From contig NZ_CALSFP010000001.1 in the NCBI RefSeq assembly GCF_943737015.1, positions 1,364,001 to 1,428,000 of the forward strand: a stretch of DNA of 64,000 nt. The letters run 5' to 3'. The notes beneath the pieces were generated by a model. That model did no database searches. It saw only the letters and a program-made list of their open reading frames with translations, and was not told the DNA's origin. Each line of letters starts with the position of its first letter. The stretch's first letter is position 1. Below are positions 9,812 to 19,857 of the stretch, one piece after another. The position numbers were made by a program, and so were the translations under genes. This stretch comes from Staphylococcus sp. Marseille-Q5304. GTDB taxonomy: Bacteria > Bacillota > Bacilli > Staphylococcales > Staphylococcaceae.

Positions 9812-10861
9812 CTATTTTTCCTTTACAAATATAAGTGTATAGTAACCATCCATTACTTCGCCACCCATTGAATTGTACTTGGAGTTAAGGATTCTTGATC
9901 TGTGTATGTCAGAGTTTAACCAATTATGCATAAGTGTAGGTACATCATTAAAGTCGTAGCCGACATTTTGGCTTGCAGAAGTGAATGAAACATGTTGATT
10001 ATTTAATTGTTGTTTTAAAGCATTTTCTGTGAATTCAACACTTTTATTATCAGTGGCTTCATACAAGTTAAATGAGGCGATATGTGCTATTTTATTATTT
10101 ATTGTTAAAGGTTTTACATGTTTTAACTTACGCATTTCATTTGTAATCTCATATAAAGTAATGAGTTGATTTGAATTTTGTTCATAAGGCACATCATTAT
10201 TGTCATTCTTAATTTCTTTATTTCCTCCAGAAGCTACCATCCGATAAGGTTTAATCGTTGCTAGAGCATCACTATCTAAATAGCGTACAGCAACAATTTT
10301 ATTAGATTGCTGATCCATAAATATTTGTGCGTAAGTATCGTCAAACTTTACTAATGCCTGTGTTTTCATATCTGAATCAGATAATTCTAAATCATAACGC
10401 TTACCGTTTGACTTCACTGTTGGTTCAGGATTTACACTGAATTTTTCAAAAACTTTAGATGCCTCATCATTAATATGTATTGGATCTACATGTGCCCCTT
10501 CTCCAGTTGCATAAACAGATTTAATAATTCCTTTTTTCGCTGAAACGATATAATAAGAATCTTTATTTTTAAATACGTAATTTTTATATTTCTTCTGATA
10601 TGGATATACTCGGTCAGCTTGGCCGTAACGTTCAGTCAATTTGCTCACGTGTTGGCCTACCCACGTCCCCACACCTTTTTTAGGTTTTGGGTTATTTTCT
10701 GTGACATCACTCTTTTTCAAATCCTTCTGTTGATTCTTATTTGTCGTTGTTTCGTTTGGATTTTCTAGTACATCAAACTGTAAACGTGGTGAGTAAAATA
10801 AATAAATTATGAAACTCATCAATAGAAGTACACCAATAACTTTAATTATTAGCTTTGTCAT
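9812..10861 (-). CDS. Membrane-anchored CAP/SCP domain protein (YlbC-like)
   Basis: A 349-residue protein with one N-terminal transmembrane or signal-anchor segment (LIIKVIGVLLLMSFIIYLFY) and a Lys/Asn-rich linker. A CAP-associated N-domain (GTWVGQHVSKLTERYGQADRVYPY, with KGIIKSVYATGEG) comes next, then a C-terminal CAP/SCP domain (LITLYEITNEMRKLKHVKPLTIN to HNWLNSDIHRSRILNSKYNSMGGEV). B. subtilis YlbC has this architecture and the same neighbours. The domain faces outside the cell, and its role is unknown. The gene starts 12 bases upstream of ylbF on the same strand, so the two are probably co-transcribed. It is divergent from the UvrA-like gene, with 171 bases between. Confidence 0.87.
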   Translation of the reverse strand: MTKLIIKVIGVLLLMSFIIYLFYSPRLQFDVLENPNETTTNKNQQKDLKKSDVTENNPKPKKGVGTWVGQHVSKLTERYGQADRVYPYQKKYKNYVFKNKDSYYIVSAKKGIIKSVYATGEGAHVDPIHINDEASKVFEKFSVNPEPTVKSNGKRYDLELSDSDMKTQALVKFDDTYAQIFMDQQSNKIVAVRYLDSDALATIKPYRMVASGGNKEIKNDNNDVPYEQNSNQLITLYEITNEMRKLKHVKPLTINNKIAHIASFNLYEATDNKSVEFTENALKQQLNNQHVSFTSASQNVGYDFNDVPTLMHNWLNSDIHRSRILNSKYNSMGGEVMDGYYTLIFVKEK

Positions 10862-11032
10862 CGCCCACCCACCTAAACATTCTTTCGTTTATTGTACATG
10901 TATCTTGTTCAAACAAGCAAGACAAGTCTATGTAAATTTTTTATAAACTTTTGATTTATTATTTTTTCAACTTTTACTAAAGTGACTAACATTTCAATTT
11001 CGGGTATACACATCAGTGTGAGGTGAAAATTT

Positions 11033-13291
11033 ATGACATCAATTAATATACAAGGTGCCAAGCAAAATAATTTAAAAAATATTTCAGTGGATATTCCCAA
11101 ACATAAAATAACTGTTTTTACAGGACGTTCTGGTTCTGGAAAATCTTCATTAGTGTTTAATACAATCGCTGCTGAATCAGAAAGATTATTAAATGAAACA
11201 TATTCTACATATATTCAACATCAGTTAACTCAATATGCAAAACCTAATGTAGATCATATTGAAAATTTACCGGTAGCTATGATTATTAACCAAAAGCGCC
11301 TAGGTGGTAATTCACGTTCTACAGTGGGCACAATTTCCGATATTTACGCGTCTGTACGCTTACTTTGGTCACGAATTGGTGAACCATTCGTAGGCTACTC
11401 CGATATCTTCTCCTTTAATAACCCGAAAGGTATGTGTGAACAATGTTCAGGTTTAGGTTATGTGGAAGATATTGATTTGAACGAGCTATTAGATTTTGAC
11501 AAATCTTTAAATGAAGATGCGATACGATTCCCATCATTTAGACCAGATAGTTGGAGAGGTAAAAGATATGTATATTCTGGTTTATTTGATAATGATAAAA
11601 AACTCAAAGACTATACTAAAGAAGAGTTAGATACATTCTTATATACTGAACCAACTAAACTTAAAAATCCACCTGAAGAATGGCCTAGAACAGCAAAATT
11701 TGAAGGACTGATTCATCGTTTCCGCCGTTCGTTTTTACTTAATGATAACTTTGAGAAAAAACGTTTTAAAGAAGCGATAGATCGAGTTGTTACTTCAAGT
11801 AAATGTCCAAAATGTGAAGGTAAACGTTTAAGTCAAGAAGTTTTAAAATGTAAAATCAACGGTCTAGATATAGCAGATTTTACTGCTTTAACAATTGATG
11901 AAGCGCTGAAGTTTATTCAACAAATTAAATCTGAAAAGGCTCAAGTCATCATAGAACCATTAAAAAATCAACTTGAATCACTCAGCTATATCGGGCTTCA
12001 TTATTTAACATTATCGCGTGAAACGAACACGTTATCTGGTGGCGAATCTCAAAGAATCAAACTTATTCGTCATCTTAATAGCCCTTTAACAGATTTAGTT
12101 TATATTATAGACGAGCCGAGTATTGGTCTGCACCCAGATGATATTGAACGCATAAATGAAATCATCTTGTCTCTGAAATCTAAAGGTAATACGGTACTCG
12201 TAGTTGAACATGACCCTGACGTTATTCGTATCGCTGACCACATAATAGACTTAGGTCCGTTAGCTGGTAAAAATGGAGGCGAAATTACATTTACTGGTGA
12301 CTACCAATCATTGATAAACTCCACAACAAGTACTGGACATGCACTGAGACAACAACATCATTTTAAAAATGAAATAAGAAAACATGAAAATTTCTTTAAG
12401 TATGCTCATATTAAGCACAACAACATTAACGACATTTCATTTAAAATTCCGGAACAAGCAATGACGGTTGTTACAGGTGTAGCAGGTTCAGGAAAGAGTT
12501 CACTAATCCATGCTGCACTTAATCATTCTGAACAATCTATATTTATTGATCAGAAGCCCGTTCATGCATCTAACCGTTCTAACTTGCTCACTTATCTTAA
12601 TATTTTTGATGATGTGAGAAGTTACTTTAGTGAAAATACCAAGCTCAAGAAGTCTATGTTTAGTTATAATTCAGAAGGTGCTTGTCCAGAATGTAATGGT
12701 AAAGGTGTATTAAAGACAGAATTAGCATTTATGCCAGATTTCACACAAGTTTGTGATGTTTGTAAAGGTAAGAGATATAAACCGGAAGTATTAGAAGCTA
12801 CAGTAGATGGTTATTCAATAGCAGATATTCTCGATTTAACTGTTGATGAAGCTATTCATTTCTTCAAAGAGAAACCTAACATTTCAACGCCATTGCAATC
12901 TTTAAAATCTACAGGACTTAATTACATGACACTCGGACAGTCTCTAGATACATTATCTGGTGGTGAAGTACAACGCGTTAAATTAAGTAGATATATGACA
13001 CATACGGTTCAAGATAAAATATTTATCTTCGATGAACCTACTACTGGTTTACACGAAGAAGATATACCTGTGTTATTGGAGTGCTTCAACAACTTAATCG
13101 AACAGGGCAATACGTTAGTGATTATTGAACATAATTTAACAATGATGACGTTTGCAGATTGGATGATTGATATTGGTCCATATGCAGGTGAAAACGGAGG
13201 CCAATTACTTTATGAGGGAGAGCCAAACGGTCTGTTAGATTGCAAAGACTCAGTAACCGCAAAGCATTTACAACGCTATATTTCTAATTAA
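11033..13291 (+). CDS. UvrA-like ABC ATPase lacking the UvrB-binding domain
   Basis: A 752-residue cytosolic protein with two ABC ATPase halves of the UvrA type. Half one has Walker A TGRSGSGKSSL, zinc modules (CEQCSGLGY; CPKCEGKR), signature LSGGESQRIKL and Walker B IIDEPSIGLHP. Half two has TGVAGSGKSSL, zinc modules (CPECNGKGV; CDVCKGKRY), LSGGEVQRVKL and IFDEPTTGLHE. Genuine UvrA is about 940 aa; this protein is about 190 residues shorter, mainly between the first Walker A and signature, where the UvrB-binding domain normally sits. It is the class of UvrA paralogue that includes drug-tolerance proteins such as DrrC, and staphylococci carry the true uvrA next to uvrB elsewhere. It is monocistronic; the substrate is unknown. 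Confidence 0.9.
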   Translation: MTSINIQGAKQNNLKNISVDIPKHKITVFTGRSGSGKSSLVFNTIAAESERLLNETYSTYIQHQLTQYAKPNVDHIENLPVAMIINQKRLGGNSRSTVGTISDIYASVRLLWSRIGEPFVGYSDIFSFNNPKGMCEQCSGLGYVEDIDLNELLDFDKSLNEDAIRFPSFRPDSWRGKRYVYSGLFDNDKKLKDYTKEELDTFLYTEPTKLKNPPEEWPRTAKFEGLIHRFRRSFLLNDNFEKKRFKEAIDRVVTSSKCPKCEGKRLSQEVLKCKINGLDIADFTALTIDEALKFIQQIKSEKAQVIIEPLKNQLESLSYIGLHYLTLSRETNTLSGGESQRIKLIRHLNSPLTDLVYIIDEPSIGLHPDDIERINEIILSLKSKGNTVLVVEHDPDVIRIADHIIDLGPLAGKNGGEITFTGDYQSLINSTTSTGHALRQQHHFKNEIRKHENFFKYAHIKHNNINDISFKIPEQAMTVVTGVAGSGKSSLIHAALNHSEQSIFIDQKPVHASNRSNLLTYLNIFDDVRSYFSENTKLKKSMFSYNSEGACPECNGKGVLKTELAFMPDFTQVCDVCKGKRYKPEVLEATVDGYSIADILDLTVDEAIHFFKEKPNISTPLQSLKSTGLNYMTLGQSLDTLSGGEVQRVKLSRYMTHTVQDKIFIFDEPTTGLHEEDIPVLLECFNNLIEQGNTLVIIEHNLTMMTFADWMIDIGPYAGENGGQLLYEGEPNGLLDCKDSVTAKHLQRYISN

Positions 13292-13299
13292 TGATATTT

Positions 13300-13342
13300 A
13301 AAAAGACCCAGCCAATGTATATAACATTGCCTGGGTCTTTTT
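13300..13342. terminator. Bidirectional terminator between the UvrA-like gene and ctaM
   Basis: AAAAAGACCCAG...CATTG and its complement CTGGGTCTTTTT form a long hairpin with A and T runs on both sides. It lies between converging genes. Confidence 0.9.
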
Positions 13343-13350
13343 AAATGAAA

Positions 13351-13812
13351 TTATAAACCTAAGGTCGCTTTCAATAATGAAGTTGTGTGTCCACCTGGGT
13401 AAAGTACATATAATAATATATATACTGCTACGCCCGTAATTGCTGTAAAGAACCATACAATCGAAGCAATTGGACCAACAAATCGATGCACTTTAAATTT
13501 ATCTTTAAATGCAGTTATGATTTGGATTAGTCCAAGTACCCCACCAATTGTCGCTAAGTTGATATGGAATACAAGGAAAATCGTGTAGTACGTCTTTATA
13601 GAATCTGGACCACCGAATGCTGTATTTCCAATAAATATCGTTCTTGAAACGTATATGATGAAGAACGAAAGTGCGAATACAGCAGCGGTTAACATGATTT
13701 TTTTATGACTTTCAATTTGTCTTTTCCAAATTTTGCGCCAACCTATTGCAACAAGAATGGCACTTATAACTATGAAACTGGTACTTAATGTAGGTAATAT
13801 TGGTAAATTCAT
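13351..13812 (-). CDS. ctaM: DUF420 membrane protein, cytochrome aa3 oxidase assembly factor
   Basis: A small integral membrane protein (153 aa from the chosen start) with four hydrophobic segments, of the DUF420 family. In S. aureus the orthologue CtaM, encoded beside ctaA/ctaB, is needed for the aa3-type heme-copper oxidase. Seen here: STSFIVISAILVAIGWRKIWKRQIESHKKIMLTAAVFALSF-type segments and the FHINLATIGGVLGLIQI helix with its conserved His. I start at MNLPILPTLS: the AAGGA ribosome site touches the upstream ATG (13821) but is about 8 bases from this one. It lies 25 bases after the ctaB stop, so it is in the ctaBM unit. Confidence 0.88.
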   Translation of the reverse strand: MNLPILPTLSTSFIVISAILVAIGWRKIWKRQIESHKKIMLTAAVFALSFFIIYVSRTIFIGNTAFGGPDSIKTYYTIFLVFHINLATIGGVLGLIQIITAFKDKFKVHRFVGPIASIVWFFTAITGVAVYILLYVLYPGGHTTSLLKATLGL

Positions 13813-13837
13813 AAATTTCATCCTTATAAATATATAA

Positions 13838-14749
13838 TTAGAACATTTGAATAAGTGAGACCACAACTACGAGTACAAAGAATACTACTAAATAATTTAA
13901 GGAATAAATAAACATCTTTGTAGCCCATTTCGTTTGATCTGAATCCTTTTTAAAGCTTGTTAATCCCATATAAATCCAACCGAGATTTAGTAATGTCGCT
14001 AATATAATAAATGTAACACCTAAATCGCTTAATAGGAATGGTAATGGAAGTAATAGTACAAGCCAGATAAACATGCTTACTCTCGTACGTTTAAATCCTT
14101 TAACTGAAGGTAGCATCGGGATATTAGCTAATGAATATTCATCTTTTCTCTTGATGGCTAAAGCGTAAAAATGAATTGGTTGCCAACAAAATACGACTAA
14201 AAATAATGCAATAGCTACCATACTGATATTTCCTTCAATAGCAGTCCAGCCAATTAACGGTGGAACTGCACCAGGAAAACTACCTATTACAGTATTCCAT
14301 ACAGTGTGTCGCTTAGACCAAATTGAGTAAAAAGAAACATATCCTACAATGCCTAACAGACCAATGACCCCTGATGGAATATTTAGTGCAAACAATAATG
14401 CTTCCCCAATAAGCATCATCCCAAAACTTAAAATTAATAAGTTTCTATCGGAAATACGTTCATTAACTGTGGGTCTTTGTTGTTTACTAGGCATGATACG
14501 ATCGATATCTTGATCGTAATAATTATTTACAGCACATGCCCCACCCATGATTAACGTAGATCCTACTATCATCATTAATATTTGTGGTACAGACGAGAGA
14601 AAGGAGTGGTTTGCCAACACTATCGCAAGCCAAGCACCTGCAAATGCAGGAATTAAGTTACCTTGTACAAGCCCCATTTTAATAATTTGCTGTAACTCTT
14701 TAAAAGTTAATCGGCTTGTGTCATGTGACAAAGTGATATCTTTGTTCAT
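13838..14749 (-). CDS. ctaB: Protoheme IX farnesyltransferase (heme O synthase)
   Basis: A membrane prenyltransferase that adds farnesyl to heme B, giving heme O for terminal oxidases. It has 303 aa and about nine hydrophobic segments. The first prenyl-diphosphate site is [19 protein letters not shown], near residue 75, with Asp residues for Mg; the second conserved loop is [21 protein letters not shown]. It is followed by ctaM and is divergent from ctaA, which converts heme O to heme A, so the whole heme A pathway is at this locus. The ribosome site GGAGGGAG precedes the ATG. Confidence 0.96.
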   Translation of the reverse strand: MNKDITLSHDTSRLTFKELQQIIKMGLVQGNLIPAFAGAWLAIVLANHSFLSSVPQILMMIVGSTLIMGGACAVNNYYDQDIDRIMPSKQQRPTVNERISDRNLLILSFGMMLIGEALLFALNIPSGVIGLLGIVGYVSFYSIWSKRHTVWNTVIGSFPGAVPPLIGWTAIEGNISMVAIALFLVVFCWQPIHFYALAIKRKDEYSLANIPMLPSVKGFKRTRVSMFIWLVLLLPLPFLLSDLGVTFIILATLLNLGWIYMGLTSFKKDSDQTKWATKMFIYSLNYLVVFFVLVVVVSLIQMF

Positions 14750-15028
14750 AATCTCCCTCCTAAATTTTTCATATAATACAATGATATATTATTTTATAGT
14801 GATTTACTACATGTTTATCTAGATATTTGTGACACTTTAAAGACATTCAAAAATCGTCAATTTTATGACACAATTACTATATCATTTATTGTTATAATTA
14901 TAGTTAAGGTTTATTATACGTTAAACAAAGATTATATTTGGGAAGTTAAAGCGCAATATTATCATGTCTTTATACGCTATTACATTTTATAAAGTCCCAA
15001 TAGTTATTTTTAAGTGGGGTGTTCATTA

Positions 15029-15937
15029 TTGTTTAACAAACGAAATCTCAAATGGTTATCGGTAACAGCTACACTTATCATGGTATGGGTACAACTTGGT
15101 GGAGCATTAGTGACGAAGACGGGTTCAGCAAATGGTTGTGGCTCTGATTGGCCATTATGTCACGGTGCGCTCCTACCCCAAAATCTACCGATACAAACGA
15201 TTATTGAATTAAGCCATAGAGCTGTTTCTGGATTATCATTAATAGTAGTTATCTGGCTCACAATAGTAGCATGGAAACATATCGGTTATATCAAAGAAGT
15301 GAAGCCATTATCACTTATATGTATCGCCTTTTTATTGTTGCAAGCACTTATCGGTGCAGCAGCTGTCATGTGGCAACAAAATGCATACATTCTTGCCTTA
15401 CACTTCGGTATTTCTTTAGTATCTTTCTCTTCTGTATTTGTATTGACGTTAATCATATTCGAGGTGGATCGAAAATACGAAGCAGATGAGCTATTCATTA
15501 GAAAACCTTTGCGTATCTATACATGGATTATGGCAGCAATTGTTTATTTAACGATATATACGGGCGCACTTGTACGCCATAAAAAAGCAAGTCTAGCATA
15601 TGGAGATTGGCCATTACCGTTTCAAGACATTATCCCTCATAACTCACAAGATTGGGTTAATTTCACTCACCGAGGTATGGCATTAATCGCATTTATTTGG
15701 ATTATGCTCACGTTTATACATGCGATTAATCATTATAAACATAATCGCACTATTCGTTATGGATATACGGCATCGTTTATTCTTGTGATATTGCAAGTGA
15801 CAACAGGCGCACTATCAATCATTACACATGTGAATTTATTTATTGCACTATTGCATGCACTATTTATCACACTGCTCTTCGGATTAATTACGTACTTTAT
15901 CGTACTCATGTTAAGAACAATACGCAGTGCAAAGTAA
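15029..15937 (+). CDS. ctaA: Heme A synthase
   Basis: A membrane monooxygenase that oxidises heme O to heme A, 302 aa with eight hydrophobic segments. Signatures are the Cys37/Cys44 pair in [20 protein letters not shown] with a heme-ligand type His, LALHFGISL, and the second-half repeats [29 protein letters not shown] and [12 protein letters not shown]. The initiation codon is TTG ([10 protein letters not shown]): GGGGTG lies 7 bases upstream, and homologues start with the same MFxKxNLKWL. It is divergent from ctaB across about 280 bases that must hold both promoters. The single-gene unit ends at a strong hairpin overlapping the pycA end. Confidence 0.96.
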   Translation: MFNKRNLKWLSVTATLIMVWVQLGGALVTKTGSANGCGSDWPLCHGALLPQNLPIQTIIELSHRAVSGLSLIVVIWLTIVAWKHIGYIKEVKPLSLICIAFLLLQALIGAAAVMWQQNAYILALHFGISLVSFSSVFVLTLIIFEVDRKYEADELFIRKPLRIYTWIMAAIVYLTIYTGALVRHKKASLAYGDWPLPFQDIIPHNSQDWVNFTHRGMALIAFIWIMLTFIHAINHYKHNRTIRYGYTASFILVILQVTTGALSIITHVNLFIALLHALFITLLFGLITYFIVLMLRTIRSAK

Positions 15938-15948
15938 TTCAATTTAGG

Positions 15949-15989
15949 AAAAAGGCAACGTCACATCAATACGTGACGTTGCCTTTTTT
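15949..15989. terminator. Bidirectional terminator between ctaA and pycA
   Basis: GGCAACGTCAC pairs with GTGACGTTGCC, flanked by AAAAA and TTTTTT. The right edge overlaps the pycA stop codon. Confidence 0.9.
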
Positions 15990-18900
15990 ACTCTTCAGAT
16001 TCGAATTCTACTAATAAATCTCCTGTTTCAATTGCATCATCTTGTGCTACCGTAATATTTTTAATCACGCCATCAAATGGTGCTTGAATTGTTGTTTCCA
16101 TTTTCATTGCTTCTGTAATAATGAGTGGTTGTCCACTTTTAACAGTATCACCAATTGTCACTTTCACTTCATTTACTGATCCTGGCATCTGTGCACCAAT
16201 ATGGTTTGGGTTAGATTTATCGGCTTTAGGTTTCACACTTGCGTTTGTTTGTGCGTTTTCATCAGTGATATAAATACGACGCGCTTGACCATTCATATCA
16301 TAAAAGATAGTACGCACACCCTCTTCATCAGGTTCATTGATAGTTTTGAGCGTAATAATTAAACGTTTACCTCTATCGATTTCAATCTCAACAGTTTCAT
16401 TAGCACGCATACCAAAGAAAAATGTTGGTGTATCTAATAAAGATATATTACCAAATTGTTCTTGAGTTGCTCGATATTGTTCATAAACCTTTGGATATAG
16501 TACATAACTGATAATGTCTTGCTCGGTAACCTCATTTTGTTGTTTATTTTCTAGTTGTTTACGAATTTGTTCAAAGTCCACAGGTTCAAGATATTCACCT
16601 GGTCTCGCTGACAATGGCTTCTCACCTTTCAATATGACATCTTGTAATTGCTTGTTGAAACCATTAACCGGTTGACCAATTTCACCTTTGAAAAAGGATA
16701 CCACAGATTCTGGAAAATCTAATTTATGTCCTTGATCAATTACTGATTGTTCGTCTAAGTCATTTTGTACCATATATAATGCCATGTCTCCGACTACTTT
16801 AGAGGATGGTGTAACTTTTACCAAATCTCCGAATAGGAAATTCACACGTCGGTACATATCTTTCACTTCATTAAATCGATGACCAAGTCCTAAACTTTTA
16901 GCTTGTTGACTTAAATTAGAATACTGTCCACCTGGCATTTCATGTTGATAAATTTCAGTATTCGGCGATTTTATATCACTTTCAAAATCACTATAATATT
17001 GACGAACAATATTCCAATAATGCGATAGCGATTCTAAACCGTTTACGTCGGTACGAATGTTACGTTCAAAACCATTGAGCGCATAAGCTAAGGAATTACC
17101 ACTTGGCTGACTCGTTAATCCGCTCATTGCAGCCACTGCAGTATCTATAATATCTACACCTGCATCTATCGCTTCTTTATAAATCATTAATCCGTTACCA
17201 CTCGTATCATGTGTATGCAAATGAATTGGTAAATCAATAGCCGCTTTCAATTCACCTACAAGTTCATATGCTGCTTTCGGCTTTAATAAACCAGCCATGT
17301 CTTTTATCGCTAACATGTGGAACCCTTCTCGTTGTAAGGTCTTAGCCATTTTCACATAGTAGTCTATCGTATAAATATCAGATCTGTTTGGATTTAAAAT
17401 ATCACCCGTATAACAAATAGTACCTTCAGAAATCTTACCGGCATTGAGCACCGCTTCATTGGCAACTTTCATTTGATCTACCCAATTTAATGAATCAAAT
17501 ATCCTGAAGACATCAATACCCGCTGCTGCACTCTCTTTCACGAACTTTTTAATCACATTATCAGGATAGTTTTTATAACCAACAGCATTTGATGCTCGTA
17601 ACAACATTTGGAATAACACATTCGGAATAGCTGTTCTTAATCTTTCTAAACGATCCCATGGGTTTTCTTTTAAAAAGTTATAAGCCACATCAAATGTTGC
17701 ACCGCCCCACATCTCTAAAGAAAAATGATCTTGCATTACATCTGATGTTTTCGAAGCGATATTCATCATATCTTTCGTACGAACACGCGTAGCTAATAAT
17801 GACTGATGGGCATCTCTAAATGTCGTATCAGTCAATAGCACATCATCTTGGTCTTTAACCCATTTAGCAACTGCTTCAGGTCCCTTTTGATCTAATAATT
17901 GCTTAGTACCTGAAAGACTTTCAATGTATTGCTTCGACACAGTAGGCGTTTTAAAAGTTTCAAAATGAGGTTTCGGACGCTTATCTACGTTTGGAAATCC
18001 ATTAATCGTGACATTACCAATGTATTCTAGTGTCTTTGTTCCTCTATCTAAAGAAGGTTGGATATCAAATAATTCAGGTGTCTGTTCAATAAATTTCGTT
18101 GTATAATCTCCCGTTTTAAAATTTGGATGACGCATCACATTAATTAAAAATGGTATATTCGTTTTGACGCCTCTTATACGCATTTCTTGTAACGAACGAT
18201 CCATTTTTTCTTCGGCCTGCTTGTAGGACATGCCATGGGTAGATAATTTTACTAATAATGAATCATAAAAAGGTGATATTTCTGCACCTTGGAAACCGTC
18301 ACCAGCATCTAGTCTCACACCGAACCCACCACTTGAACGATAAGCGATAATTCTCCCTGTATCAGGCATAAAGTCATTTAACGGATCTTCTGTTGTAATA
18401 CGACATTGAATAGCATACCCTAATGTCTGAATCGAATTTTGTTGTGGCATTGAGATAGCTTCGTCAAAGAGTTTCTCACCATTCGCAATTAACAACTGCG
18501 TTTTGACGATATCGACACCTGTAATCATCTCAGTAATGGTATGTTCAACTTGTACACGCGGATTCACTTCAATAAAGTAGAAGTCTTTACCCGATACTAA
18601 GAATTCAACAGTCCCAGCATTAACGTAACCGATATTTCTCATGAGCTTAATTGCTTCCTCACATATTCGCTCTCTCAAATTGTCCTTTAAAGCAACAGAG
18701 GGTGCTACTTCAACCACCTTTTGATGACGTCGCTGAATAGAACAATCTCGCTCATATAAATGTACGATGTTCCCATGTTCATCACCAATTACTTGGACTT
18801 CTATATGTTTTGGATTATCAATATATTTTTCAATATAAACTTCACTGTTGCCAAATGACTTTTCAGCTTCTGATTTAGCTCGGTAAAATGCATCTTCTAA

Positions 18901-19437
18901 TTCTGATTCAGAATTAACTATACGCATCCCTTTACCGCCCCCACCACTTATTGCTTTAATCATTAATGGGTAACCAGCTTCTTCAGCGAAAACTTGCGCC
19001 TCATTATAACTTTCAATTGGTCCATCTGTACCAGGAATAACCGTCAAACCTGCATTAATCGCAGTCGTTCTTGCTTTAACTTTATCCCCAAACATATCAA
19101 GATGTTCAGTGTAAGGACCTATAAACTTAATTCCTTCTTCGGCACATCGACTGGCAAATGTTTTATTTTCACTTAAAAATCCATAACCAGGATGTATCGC
19201 ATCAACGTCTGCATGTTTAGCAACCTCAATAATCCGTTCAATATTTAAATAGGATTCAGCCGGTCCAAGATCCTCGCCTACTAAATACGATTCATCTGCT
19301 TTATATCTATGTAAAGCACCTTTATCTTCATTTGAATATATTGCTACCGTTTGAATGTTTAATTCTGTTGCAGCTCTGAAAATTCGTATTGCAATTTCTC
19401 CTCGGTTAGCTACTAATAGTTTATTGATTTTTTGCAC
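15988..19437 (-). CDS. pycA: Pyruvate carboxylase
   Basis: A biotin enzyme that converts pyruvate, bicarbonate and ATP to oxaloacetate to refill the TCA cycle. It has 1149 aa, full length. Order of domains: biotin carboxylase (1 to about 455, with KAISGGGGKGMRIV and EVNPRVQVEHTITE), carboxyltransferase (about 535-800, with DTTFRDAHQSLLATRVRT and the metal-site HLHTHDTSGNG), allosteric/C-terminal PC region, and biotinyl carrier domain ending the protein with EAMKMET (Lys1112 biotinylated). The start codon is GTG, preceded by AAGGGGG 7 bases away. It is followed downstream by the convergent ctaA. About 420 bases separate it from ftsW, which runs in the same direction. Confidence 0.98.
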   Translation of the reverse strand: MQKINKLLVANRGEIAIRIFRAATELNIQTVAIYSNEDKGALHRYKADESYLVGEDLGPAESYLNIERIIEVAKHADVDAIHPGYGFLSENKTFASRCAEEGIKFIGPYTEHLDMFGDKVKARTTAINAGLTVIPGTDGPIESYNEAQVFAEEAGYPLMIKAISGGGGKGMRIVNSESELEDAFYRAKSEAEKSFGNSEVYIEKYIDNPKHIEVQVIGDEHGNIVHLYERDCSIQRRHQKVVEVAPSVALKDNLRERICEEAIKLMRNIGYVNAGTVEFLVSGKDFYFIEVNPRVQVEHTITEMITGVDIVKTQLLIANGEKLFDEAISMPQQNSIQTLGYAIQCRITTEDPLNDFMPDTGRIIAYRSSGGFGVRLDAGDGFQGAEISPFYDSLLVKLSTHGMSYKQAEEKMDRSLQEMRIRGVKTNIPFLINVMRHPNFKTGDYTTKFIEQTPELFDIQPSLDRGTKTLEYIGNVTINGFPNVDKRPKPHFETFKTPTVSKQYIESLSGTKQLLDQKGPEAVAKWVKDQDDVLLTDTTFRDAHQSLLATRVRTKDMMNIASKTSDVMQDHFSLEMWGGATFDVAYNFLKENPWDRLERLRTAIPNVLFQMLLRASNAVGYKNYPDNVIKKFVKESAAAGIDVFRIFDSLNWVDQMKVANEAVLNAGKISEGTICYTGDILNPNRSDIYTIDYYVKMAKTLQREGFHMLAIKDMAGLLKPKAAYELVGELKAAIDLPIHLHTHDTSGNGLMIYKEAIDAGVDIIDTAVAAMSGLTSQPSGNSLAYALNGFERNIRTDVNGLESLSHYWNIVRQYYSDFESDIKSPNTEIYQHEMPGGQYSNLSQQAKSLGLGHRFNEVKDMYRRVNFLFGDLVKVTPSSKVVGDMALYMVQNDLDEQSVIDQGHKLDFPESVVSFFKGEIGQPVNGFNKQLQDVILKGEKPLSARPGEYLEPVDFEQIRKQLENKQQNEVTEQDIISYVLYPKVYEQYRATQEQFGNISLLDTPTFFFGMRANETVEIEIDRGKRLIITLKTINEPDEEGVRTIFYDMNGQARRIYITDENAQTNASVKPKADKSNPNHIGAQMPGSVNEVKVTIGDTVKSGQPLIITEAMKMETTIQAPFDGVIKNITVAQDDAIETGDLLVEFESEE

Positions 19438-19811
19438 AATAAAGCCCCCTTAAAGTGATTGAATATTCAAAAAATTAGGGATGTGAATTTATTAAGAAAA
19501 ATCAATTGCTTATGAATGAAACATAAAATACTGGAAAGTGAATACAGTACGACTGAGTCATCACTCCATGTATCAGTTTTTCCTCATATATTCGTAACAA
19601 CTTTACTTACCTATCAAACATACTTTAAATTTACTTATTTCCTACATCTATTTTTCTTAATCCCTAGAGAAAATATTTTATCATAAATATTGCATAATTA
19701 GAAGTTATACAAAATCATAATGAAAACTTATGTAAATAATTTATAGCTTACGACTGTTTTACTCTTACATATACACAGTGTATAAACGCTAATTGAAATT
19801 TAGCATGAACT
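19438..19811. other. Intergenic region upstream of pycA
   Basis: About 370 bases, very AT-rich, without an open frame of note or a recognisable RNA family. It must contain the pycA promoter and leader. I see several AT-rich TATAAT-like hexamers but no clear -35/-10 pair at 17 bases, and no obvious CcpA site. Nothing else to report. Confidence 0.6.
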
Positions 19812-19846
19812 AAAATAGGACTAGAACATTTCCTGTTCTAGTCCCT
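19812..19846 (-). terminator. Terminator after ftsW
   Basis: AGGACTAGAACA (19817-19828) pairs perfectly with TGTTCTAGTCC. On the minus strand it is followed by TATTTT. It lies 12 bases after the ftsW stop. Confidence 0.8.
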
Positions 19847-19857
19847 TTATTTATACA

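Noticed and set aside
14750..15028. A hidden gene or riboswitch between ctaB and ctaA
   Set aside because: Only short frames without ribosome sites are present. The 279 bases fit two divergent promoters, and I could not identify a specific regulator site.
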